From: Streptomyces sp. NBC_00223
GTDB lineage: Bacteria; Actinomycetota; Actinomycetes; Streptomycetales; Streptomycetaceae
DNA length: 64,000 bases
Assembly (NCBI RefSeq): GCF_036199905.1
Contig: NZ_CP108109.1
Location: forward strand, 4,773,501 to 4,837,500
Reading direction: 5' to 3'
Below the pieces are notes generated by a model. The model did no database searches. It was not told where the DNA came from and was given only the letters and a program-made list of their open reading frames with translations. The translations under genes were made by a program, and so were the position numbers. Below are positions 25,274 to 31,887 of this stretch, piece after piece (within the stretch, counting starts at the first letter, position 1; each line of letters starts with the position of its first letter).

Positions 25274-26608
25274 GTGAGCGCGAAGCGGCCCAGGACACTG
25301 AAGACCGTAACCGGAGCCGGCGGTGTGTCGGAGACCTACGACCTGGCGGTCGACCCCACCCGGTCCACGCTGGACACCGCCGTCCGCGTGGCGAAACTCG
25401 CCGAGGCCGCGCGGATCGACGCGCTGTTCACCGCCGACCTGCTCAGCTTCGGCGCGCAGGGCGCGATCGGCTCGCAGGAGCCGTTGGTCTTCGTCTCGGC
25501 GCTGAGCCAGGTGACCTCGCGGATCGGGCTGATCGCCACGGTCTCGACCACCTTCCACCACCCGTACAACCTGGCCCGGCTGTTCGGGACCCTCGACCAC
25601 GTCAGCAACGGGCGGGCCGCCTGGAATCTGGTGACGTCCTCGATCGGCGAGGAGAACTTCGGCCCCGGCGACCTGCCCAGCCCCGAGGAGCGCTACGCGA
25701 GGGCCGCGGAGACGCTGGAGGTCGTCAACGCGCTGTGGGACAGCTGGGAGCCGGGCGCGCTGACCGTCGGCCCGGACGGGAAGGCGGTGCTGCACCCGGA
25801 GCGGGTGCACCCCATCGACCACTCCGGCAAGTTCTTCTCGGTGGCCGGTCCGCTGAACATCCCGCCGTTGCCGCAGCGGCGCCCGGTGCAGTTCCAGGCC
25901 GGTCAGTCCGAGGCGGGTACAGCCCTGGGCGCCCGTTACGCCGAGGTCGTCTTCACCTCGCTGCCCACCCTCGACATCGCGTTGGACTTCACCCGGAAGA
26001 TCCGCGCCCAGGCCGAACAGCTCGGCCGGGCCGGCGGACTGCCGCTGATCTTCAGCTCGTTCCACGCCACGTACGGCGCCACCGAGGAGGAGGTACGGCG
26101 GCTCGTGCGCGAGAAGCGCGAGTCGATCGACTTCGAAGGCGGCCGCGCCCTGGTGGCCGACATGCTCGGCGGCGGGGTCGATCTCTCGGAGGTCCCGCTC
26201 GACTCGAAGCTGCCGGAGAGCCTGCTGCCGGACATCACGTCGGTCAACCGCCGCCGCGGCCGGGTCGACATCTTCACCGGCTACGCGCGACAGGGCTACA
26301 CACTGCGGGAACTCGTGATCGCGGCCCAGGACACCGGGCACTGGGCCGTCGCCGGTACGCCCGAACAGCTCGCCGACGCCGTCGAGGAACGCTTCCGGGC
26401 GGGCGTCCTGGACGTCATCACACTCGGCGGCTTCGCGGACCCGCGCCAGCACGACTTCGTCGTCAACGGCCTGCTGAGCGAGCTGCGCAAGCGGAAGATC
26501 GTCGCCGAGGACTACGAGGGCGACACGTTGCGCGAAAACCTCGGCCTCGACCTCCCACCCCGCCCGGCCACGTCCGTCGCCGCCGCCCCGACCCCCACCA
26601 CCCTCTGA
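25274..26608 (+). CDS. FMN-dependent monooxygenase of the NtaA/SnaA/DszA family
   Basis: The 444-residue luciferase-like protein shows LAEAARIDALFTADLLSF, STTFHHPYNLARLFGTLDHVS, GRAAWNLVTS and the middle block PVQFQAGQSEAGTALGARYAEVVF. Relatives use FMNH2 from a separate reductase to oxidise sulfones, sulfonates, nitrilotriacetate or pristinamycin. The first 25 residues do not resemble the usual family start, so the N terminus may be divergent or the start misplaced; GTG 25274 has only a weak GGACGAG site. The upstream cysteine leader peptide suggests a role in releasing sulfur from organic compounds. It is a single gene followed 15 bp later by the CRISPR array. Confidence 0.88.
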   Translation: MSAKRPRTLKTVTGAGGVSETYDLAVDPTRSTLDTAVRVAKLAEAARIDALFTADLLSFGAQGAIGSQEPLVFVSALSQVTSRIGLIATVSTTFHHPYNLARLFGTLDHVSNGRAAWNLVTSSIGEENFGPGDLPSPEERYARAAETLEVVNALWDSWEPGALTVGPDGKAVLHPERVHPIDHSGKFFSVAGPLNIPPLPQRRPVQFQAGQSEAGTALGARYAEVVFTSLPTLDIALDFTRKIRAQAEQLGRAGGLPLIFSSFHATYGATEEEVRRLVREKRESIDFEGGRALVADMLGGGVDLSEVPLDSKLPESLLPDITSVNRRRGRVDIFTGYARQGYTLRELVIAAQDTGHWAVAGTPEQLADAVEERFRAGVLDVITLGGFADPRQHDFVVNGLLSELRKRKIVAEDYEGDTLRENLGLDLPPRPATSVAAAPTPTTL

Positions 26609-26623
26609 CCTCGCCCCCGTCCA

Positions 26624-27079
26624 CACGCCAACCCCGCGAAGGCGGGGAGCACGGGTCTTCGGCCCAGCACTGGAGGACGAAGGGGGGACCATCCCCGCGC
26701 GTGCGGGGAGCACTGGCTGGTCGTGGCCACGTCGTGCGCGCCCGCGGGACCATCCCCGCACATGCGGGGAGCACCGCGCGACGGTCTGGGCGACGGCTGC
26801 GGGGATGGGACCAACCCCGCGCGTGCGGGGAGCACCTCGGCGGCATGATCACCGGCTACTTGGGCGGGGGACCATCCCCGCGCGTGCGGGGAGCACGAAC
26901 GGGGGCGCGGTGGATGGTGGGGCGCGGAGGGACCATCCCCGCGCGTGCGGGGAGCACCACTCGGATGACCCGATGTGGCGGGCGTGGAAGGGACCATCCC
27001 CGCGCGTGCGGGGAGCACCGGATTCATACTCATCTTTATATGAATCCGAAGGGACCATCCCCGCGCGTGCGGGGAGCAC
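26624..27079 (-). CRISPR. Type I-E-like CRISPR array, 8 repeats and 7 spacers, no cas genes nearby
   Basis: The 29-nt repeats read GGGACCATCCCCGCGCG plus TGCGGGGAGCAC on the plus strand. They lie at 26685, 26746, 26807, 26868, 26929, 26990 and 27051, with a degenerate copy at 26624-26652. All seven spacers are 32 nt. The copy at 26746 has two changes (GCACATGC) and that at 26807 one (CAACC). By analogy with E. coli I-E repeats the transcript runs on the minus strand, which puts the leader at 27080 onward and the decayed repeat at the distal end. Six spacers are GC-rich; the leader-proximal one (27019-27050) is AT-rich and self-complementary. No Cas3, Cascade, Cas1 or Cas2 gene is present in the window. 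Confidence 0.97.
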
Positions 27080-27209
27080 CCTAGATGACCTGGGTGTTTA
27101 CCGCGCGCAGGTGGCGGATTCCGTCACTTTCACTGAAACCGACGTACGGAACGAATCGCCCATCGCCCGCACCTCCACGCCCATGTCTACGCCAACCGTC
27201 CCCGTCAGC
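27080..27209 (-). promoter_or_regulatory. Presumed CRISPR leader
   Basis: The 130 bp beyond the youngest repeat are less GC-rich than the surroundings and have no gene. They include GTCACTTTCACTGAAAC, which contains a TTTCAnTGAAA-like inverted element. The assignment rests on repeat orientation and on the decayed repeat being at the other end. Confidence 0.5.
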
Positions 27210-27977
27210 CTATGGCTTGCCGCCGCGACGGGCGGCCCAGTCGTCGCGGGCGGCGGTGAGGGCAGGAGCGACGTGGTGGTCGAGGTGGTCGGCGTGGGTG
27301 CGTAACGCGGTGGCGAGGTCGGCGAGTTGGGTGGGGCCGAGGCTGGTGATCCAGTGGTCGTCGATGATGCGGAGGTTGACGACGGGGATGTTGGGTTCGG
27401 GGTGGTCGGCGTAGGGGACGCATTCGATGCTGCCGCTGAGGATTTCGTTGGGTTCGGCGGGGCCGGCGCCGTGGACGGCCTGGACGCAGAGGCCGTCGAA
27501 GGGGGCGCGGTGGGTGATGTCCGCGAGCTGCGCGGACAGCCGGTCCAGCGGTACGCCGTCCGCGCTCGGGTCGTCCTCGGCCCAGCCGGGCAGGTGACCG
27601 GTGGCGGTGTAGCCGTTGGTCGTGGTCAGGGTCCAGGTCCCGGCGGGGGCCTGAGCCTGCTCGGCGGTGGTCGGCGCAGTCATGGTTTCGGCTCCGGGGT
27701 CGGGAAGATCGGAGGTGGCCGGGTGCTGTGCCGTGGCGGCTGCGCGTGCGCGTTCGAGGACGACCAGGGGGCAGTTGAGAGCGCGGGCGATTCTGGCGAG
27801 GTTGGCGGGGGTGGCGCTGCGCCAGCCGGATTCGATCTCGCCCATGAGCACTTCGGAGATCCCGATCTCCTGGGCGAGGGCGCGTTTGGTCAGTCCGGCC
27901 TTCTCGCGGGCCCAGGTGACGGCCCGGGGTTCCTGGTGCAGCGTGCGGGGCCGGGTACGGGGGCGGGTGCGGGTCAT
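27210..27977 (-). CDS. XRE-family HTH protein with a DUF6907-like C-terminal region
   Basis: The 255-residue protein has an N-terminal HTH_3 domain (TWAREKAGLTKRALAQEIGI, EIESGWRSATPANLARIARAL, about residues 21-70). A Pro/Ala linker follows, then a region starting WTLTTTNGYTATGHLPGW and continuing to HWITSLGPTQLADLATALR. I associate that second region with the DUF6907 family common in Streptomyces. A GGAGAGGAC site precedes ATG 27977. It lies directly behind the CRISPR leader, but XRE/DUF6907 proteins are common in mobile and accessory DNA, so a link to the array is not implied. Confidence 0.75.
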   Translation of the reverse strand: MTRTRPRTRPRTLHQEPRAVTWAREKAGLTKRALAQEIGISEVLMGEIESGWRSATPANLARIARALNCPLVVLERARAAATAQHPATSDLPDPGAETMTAPTTAEQAQAPAGTWTLTTTNGYTATGHLPGWAEDDPSADGVPLDRLSAQLADITHRAPFDGLCVQAVHGAGPAEPNEILSGSIECVPYADHPEPNIPVVNLRIIDDHWITSLGPTQLADLATALRTHADHLDHHVAPALTAARDDWAARRGGKP

Positions 27978-28253
27978 GACCGGACGGTCCTCTCCAACGA
28001 GATGGGGTGGGGGTGGGGGTCACGCCGTCTGTGTCCGGCGTGACCCCCGGGGCGAAGGTCTCCCGCTGACCCCGCCTGTGGCGCCAGGCCGGGGACCGGG
28101 CGCGGGCGCGCGTGGCAGTAGGGGCCTGCACGGGGGTGGACCCGGCCGTGCGGCCCCCCGCGCGCCTGCCGGCATCCGGTCGGGGAGTCCTTCACCGGCC
28201 TCGGCCCCGGGGAGAAGGTCAGGGCCGAGGGGTCTGGGGTGGTGTGTTCTGGG

Positions 28254-28283
28254 GGGGGCTGCACGTCCGGACGTGCAGCCCCC
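28254..28283. terminator. Perfect 30-bp palindrome, probable terminator
   Basis: The arms GGGGGCTGCACGTCC and its exact complement adjoin with no spacer. It is 69 bp beyond the minus-strand gene ending at 28352, so it probably terminates that operon; a dimeric regulator site is the alternative. The remaining sequence from 27978 to 28351 has no supported gene. Confidence 0.65.
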
Positions 28284-28351
28284 ACCATGTGGGTCTGTCC
28301 GCAATGCGCTCGCAGTCGGTGAGCGCAGAGTCAAGCCGGAATCAGACCCCC

Positions 28352-28738
28352 TCACCCGTGCGGGGCGAACCTCTTCTCCCGCACAGACAAGGAACTCCGG
28401 TACACCTCGTGGTCAACCCGGCAGGCGACCAGGTCCTGTACGAGGTAGCCGCTCGCCGAATACACGGGATCGGCCTGCGCCGGGTGGAGGGCCAGGTGTT
28501 CGCGGGCGTACGCGATCCGGTCGTCGGGCGACAGATCCCCCGGCATCGGCGCAACACCCTCCAACGTCACCCCGAGCCACGACAACGCGTCCTCGGGCCG
28601 GTCGAACGTAGCCGCGTACACACCCCGCGGCCGGAACACCCACTCCCGCACCACCAACGGAGAAACCGCGGACACCGCCAGGGGGAGGGCTGTTCCCGTC
28701 GCCACCGCCGCATGCCAATGCACGTGCGGGCTACTCAC
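28352..28738 (-). CDS. Conserved hypothetical protein, 128 residues
   Basis: The product begins MSSPHVHWHAAVATGTALPL and contains FDRPEDALSWLGVTLEGVAP and a His/Asp-rich middle. I do not recognise a fold. Its start overlaps the stop of the HATPase gene by 8 bp, a pairing often seen in Streptomyces, where such a protein follows a HATPase anti-sigma-like gene near XRE regulators. It is probably cytoplasmic; no signal or membrane segment is visible. Confidence 0.65.
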   Translation of the reverse strand: MSSPHVHWHAAVATGTALPLAVSAVSPLVVREWVFRPRGVYAATFDRPEDALSWLGVTLEGVAPMPGDLSPDDRIAYAREHLALHPAQADPVYSASGYLVQDLVACRVDHEVYRSSLSVREKRFAPHG

Positions 28739-29261
28739 CGCCGCAGTGGCCCAAAGTCAGCCTCGCCCATACGCGTTTGCCCACGCCCTCGCGCTTGCTC
28801 ACGCCCCAACCCCCGGTCCCAACCAGCGCGTCCACGAGCGCGAGCCCGCGCCCACGCTCATCGTCCTCGGCAGCATTCCGCACTTCCGGCCACTGGTCGC
28901 CCGCGTCGTGCACCTCAATACGAACACCATCGCGGTCCCAGACAAACCACGTCTCGATGTAACGGCCGTCCACCTTGCCGTGCGCGATGGCATTCGTCAC
29001 CAACTCGGAGAGCACAAGTGCGGCCGCTCCGGAAAGGCTGAGAAGGCCCCAGTCCCGCAACGTGTCGTAAAGGCAGGCGCGGGCTCGCCCCACCGATCGT
29101 GACGACTGGGGCCAGCGCTTCACGACCTGACCCAAGGGGTTGGATTCCGGAAGTAAGCCGGCACTTTCTTCGACTACCGGTCCGATAATCGTTTGCGCCT
29201 GCTGTTCGTTGCCTGCCATGACGATGAAGTTACATACGGTCAGATCTGCGAGCCCAGACAC
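28731..29261 (-). CDS. HATPase domain protein (anti-sigma factor/RsbW-like kinase)
   Basis: The 176-residue protein has a stand-alone GHKL ATPase domain: N box LVLSELVTNAIAHG (about residues 86-99), G1 box VHDAGDQWP and G2 box ERGRGLALVDALV. Streptomyces has many such proteins that act as anti-sigma or partner-switch kinases, but no sigma factor lies adjacent here. ATG 29261 or 29219 could be the start; the first 14 residues are not conserved-looking. It is downstream of the XRE/TPR regulator and probably co-transcribed with the 128-residue gene. Confidence 0.82.
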   Translation of the reverse strand: MSGLADLTVCNFIVMAGNEQQAQTIIGPVVEESAGLLPESNPLGQVVKRWPQSSRSVGRARACLYDTLRDWGLLSLSGAAALVLSELVTNAIAHGKVDGRYIETWFVWDRDGVRIEVHDAGDQWPEVRNAAEDDERGRGLALVDALVGTGGWGVSKREGVGKRVWARLTLGHCGGE

Positions 29262-29314
29262 GTAATGATGCAGTTCTCGGCCAAGCGTTGCCCAGCTATC
29301 ACGTTTCGTTGCAG

Positions 29315-30547
29315 CTAACCGGAAACGTCCAGATGGGACGCCATGTCCCGCATTTCACGAGTCAGCGTACGCTTCCTCTTCGACAGGACATCGCGGACGA
29401 TGTACCCGGCCATCCTCTGGTGACTCAACCACTCCGGAGCCTGCGCCTTGATGACGACAAGCTCGTCAATGGCGTCCTGATGACTGCCAAGAGTGGCATG
29501 CGCCTTCGCCACATCGAGGCGATGACGGAACCAATTGTTCGGACTTGGCCTGCCAAGTCGCTTCAGGGCTCTGGCATTCACAGGTCCGTCGTCGGCACGG
29601 CGGAGCACGCCACGGGCATCCCCGGCCAGCGAAAGGTCCTCAATCGCCTTCGCTTCCGCGGTTGCCGGTCCAAAGGTCGTCCAGTGCTCCCGGAAGTTGA
29701 CGTGCTCCATGTCGAGCGCGCTGGCGGCTGTGGCAGCCATCCGGCGAGCATCCTTGGCCACTTCGGGGCGGTTGTTGCGCAGGGCCGCCGATGCCACTCG
29801 CTGGCACAGCTCCCCCCAGGCTGCGAGTTGCCCGGGTGTTGCCTGGGACATGCGTGGCTCGATCTCGGCGGCCGTGGAAGCCGCCAGGCTTTCGGCTTCG
29901 TCAAAACGGTCCTGACGAAGCAGGAGCCAACTCAGGCCCACGACGCCCGTGGCGGCCGTCAAGGTCTGCTCAGCCTCCCTGGCATCCACGATGCCGCGCG
30001 AGAGCGCGTGATAGGCGAGATCGTAACGCCGCACCTGAGTCAGATACTTGCCCGTCACCAGGAGAGCCCCGGCACGTACGGCAAGAGCCTTCCGTCTCGT
30101 CCTGCTGCCCGGATCGCTGATTGCCACGGCGCTCTCGGATTCCCGCAAGATGCCGGGCAGGGTCCGCGCGACTGAGTCGTACCGGTCCACGTGATAAAGG
30201 GCGTGGGCATCGTCAATGTGCCGTTGAAGCGCGATGAGGTCCACCGGAATCGGTTCCACGAAGATGTCCACCAGCCCTACAGGCGGCATCAATGCCTTCC
30301 GAAGCTCAGCAAGGCGGACCGTGTCACCCTCACGGGCCCGTACAGGCTCCGGGGCCGCCGTCTCAAAGAGGGCGGAGGTGGGAACGCCCAGGGCGCGCGC
30401 CAGATCGTGCAGGGTCTCGACCCGAGCGCTCCCGCCCTGCTCGATCTTCCGTACGACGCCGACCGAATGCCCCGCAGCATCGGCTAGTTCTTCCTGGGTC
30501 AGGCCGGCGCGGCGACGATAATTCCGGACGTTCTCTGGCAGCGGCAT
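29315..30547 (-). CDS. XRE-family regulator with a TPR-like C-terminal region
   Basis: The 410-residue protein has an HTH_3 domain at the N terminus (NYRRRAGLTQEELADAAG, VGVVRKIEQGG, residues 8-37). About 320 residues of alpha-helical repeats follow (AYHALSRGIVDAREAEQTLT, RFDEAESLAASTAAEIEPRM). This arrangement is typical of peptide-sensing or anti-sigma-linked Streptomyces regulators. It sits upstream of the HATPase gene on the same strand (gap 53 bp) and is divergent from the small-protein/DUF6879/NLR operon. It may therefore control both sides. Base composition is lower in GC than the flanks, suggesting acquisition. Confidence 0.82.
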   Translation of the reverse strand: MPLPENVRNYRRRAGLTQEELADAAGHSVGVVRKIEQGGSARVETLHDLARALGVPTSALFETAAPEPVRAREGDTVRLAELRKALMPPVGLVDIFVEPIPVDLIALQRHIDDAHALYHVDRYDSVARTLPGILRESESAVAISDPGSRTRRKALAVRAGALLVTGKYLTQVRRYDLAYHALSRGIVDAREAEQTLTAATGVVGLSWLLLRQDRFDEAESLAASTAAEIEPRMSQATPGQLAAWGELCQRVASAALRNNRPEVAKDARRMAATAASALDMEHVNFREHWTTFGPATAEAKAIEDLSLAGDARGVLRRADDGPVNARALKRLGRPSPNNWFRHRLDVAKAHATLGSHQDAIDELVVIKAQAPEWLSHQRMAGYIVRDVLSKRKRTLTREMRDMASHLDVSG

Positions 30548-30660
30548 TGCGCATCACCTCATCCTCAGCGTACCAACGGTAAGGAAGAAAGCCCCAGTTG
30601 AATCTTGCGGGCTGAGCGGGCTTGAGTGGGCTGCCCTGTCGGCGTGGCACGGGATCGGTC

Positions 30661-30686
30661 CCCGGGCGCTCGTTGCAGCGCCCGGG
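30661..30686. terminator. Isolated strong hairpin
   Basis: CCCGGGCGCT pairs exactly with AGCGCCCGGG over a 6-nt loop. It lies upstream of two divergent genes rather than after a stop codon, so it may be the terminator of a deleted gene. It is 11 bp from a CRISPR-like repeat. Confidence 0.5.
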
Positions 30687-30697
30687 CGGGTGACTAC

Positions 30698-30726
30698 GAG
30701 ACCACCCCCGCGGGCGCGGGGAGCCC
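30698..30726. repeat. Solitary degenerate CRISPR-type repeat
   Basis: By eye, 24 of 29 positions match the consensus of the array at 26624-27079, in the same orientation and with the same CCCCGC/GCGGGG core stem. No second repeat is found 32 nt away on either side. It may be a relic of an array or an unrelated hairpin of similar shape. Confidence 0.45.
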
Positions 30727-30815
30727 ACGCGATCCGCCACACCCATCCCGCAGTTGTTGGCCTGCGGGTGGCGTACGTCAGGGAGTTGTACGCGCCCGCT
30801 GAAGACGACGTCGTG
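30724..30815 (+). pseudogene. Fragment of a DUF6879-like gene
   Basis: The translated sequence AIRHTHPAVVGLRVAYVREL then YAPAEDD matches the C-terminal part of the intact downstream protein (AIRHVDPAVVGPWVAYVREL then YAVGED). DNA identity is high over about 75 bp (compare 31740-31815). No upstream part of the gene remains. This looks like a leftover of a second copy, or of a recombination between duplicated genes. Confidence 0.65.
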
Positions 30816-30989
30816 GGTGGAAAGCCCGCTGTAGCGCTGACGAACCCAGCCTCCCTTGGGCGAAGACGACCGAGGGGCCGTGCTCGGCCGGCGCCAACTG
30901 GGCGTATGAAGGCCGTGCGGGGACCTGGGAGGCGTTCGGTACTCCAAGTATTGTTGGAGCGACGGTCCGTAGCGATCCAGGGGGCGGGA

Positions 30990-31259
30990 ATGGCACAGGC
31001 GTGGGAAGCCGATCCGGCCGCGTTATTCGAACGCAGGCTGGGCAAGTCGGCGGAAGAACTGGGCAACTCCGACGGCAGGACTCAGTGCCCGGACATCTGG
31101 CAGCTCAGCAACGGTGATGTCGCCGTCATTGGCCGGGATCTCACTGCCGCATACGCCGCCGGCTTGCCGGAGGGCGTGGCATTGGGTGAGGGCGAACGGC
31201 TGGTCGTCATTCCCGGCAACATGCTCAGCGCGGCGAAGGCGGACATCCCGGATGCCTGA
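30990..31259 (+). CDS. Small conserved protein, 89 residues, partner of a DUF6879-like gene
   Basis: The product is MAQAWEADPAALFERRLGKS followed by a segment with CPDIWQLSNGDVAVIGRDL and LPEGVALGEGERLVVIPGN. It has no signal or membrane segment. GGGCGGG precedes the ATG at 30990; an upstream extension of the frame would run through the pseudogene fragment and is rejected. It overlaps the next gene by 8 bp. Small proteins of this kind commonly precede DUF6879-like genes in Streptomyces; the function is unknown. Confidence 0.65.
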   Translation: MAQAWEADPAALFERRLGKSAEELGNSDGRTQCPDIWQLSNGDVAVIGRDLTAAYAAGLPEGVALGEGERLVVIPGNMLSAAKADIPDA

Positions 31260-31884
31260 CCTCCATGCCCCCGCACTGCCTGCCGGACAGGGCGAACGGC
31301 TCACCAACGACGCCTACAACAGCGACTTCGCGGAACGGGAAGAGGCGGTCCGCGACTGCGACTCGTGGAAGCTCGAACGGCTCCAGCACTTCGAGGAGAT
31401 GGGCAGTCCCAGCCGGGACGCACTGCGGAGGGGCGACTGGCACGACGCCCTTCTTCTTCTCGAAGAGCGGCACGATTCCCTGCGGGCCATCGCCCTGGAC
31501 GACGAGCGTCGGGGCTCGGTCTTCCACCGGGTGCGTGTGGTCGAAGAGCCGCTGACGCCGTATGTGCAATGGGAGTTGCACTCGCTTCAGCAGCGCGCGC
31601 GGTACGGGGAGAAGATCCGTGTGCTGCCTTCGTCGGTCGTCGCCGCTGCGGAGTCCGCGGCCTTGCTGCCGGAGTTGACGATCGTCGGCGAGCGCACGCT
31701 GTATCGGGTGCTGTACACCGACGCCGGGGTGCCGGACGGCGCAATCCGCCACGTCGATCCCGCAGTTGTCGGCCCGTGGGTGGCGTACGTCAGGGAGTTG
31801 TACGCGGTCGGTGAGGACGTGGCCTCGTACTTCGACCGTGTGGTGGCACCTCTCCCGCCGCCGGTGCTGAGCAGAGCTGAGTGA
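31252..31884 (+). CDS. DUF6879-like protein
   Basis: The 210-residue protein starts MPDLHAPALPAGQGERLTND. It contains AEREEAVRDCDSWKLERLQHF, RVVEEPLTPYVQWELHSLQQR and a C-terminal VAYVRELYAVGEDVASYFDR, a pattern I associate with the DUF6879 family. That family is predicted soluble and often encoded beside XRE regulators in Streptomyces (WhiJ-like loci). The ATG at 31252 overlaps the preceding gene, and the stop is only 3 nt before the NLR-like gene start. This makes a tight three-gene operon. Confidence 0.7.
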   Translation: MPDLHAPALPAGQGERLTNDAYNSDFAEREEAVRDCDSWKLERLQHFEEMGSPSRDALRRGDWHDALLLLEERHDSLRAIALDDERRGSVFHRVRVVEEPLTPYVQWELHSLQQRARYGEKIRVLPSSVVAAAESAALLPELTIVGERTLYRVLYTDAGVPDGAIRHVDPAVVGPWVAYVRELYAVGEDVASYFDRVVAPLPPPVLSRAE

Positions 31885-31887
31885 AGG

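Noticed and set aside
26512..27084. Open frames across the CRISPR array with Cys/His-rich repeats (CSPHARGWS-like)
   Set aside because: These are translations of the 29-bp repeats and spacers, not proteins.
26609..30547. Search for cas genes around the CRISPR array
   Set aside because: The neighbours are a monooxygenase, XRE regulators and a HATPase protein; none has Cas1, Cas2, Cas3 or Cascade features.
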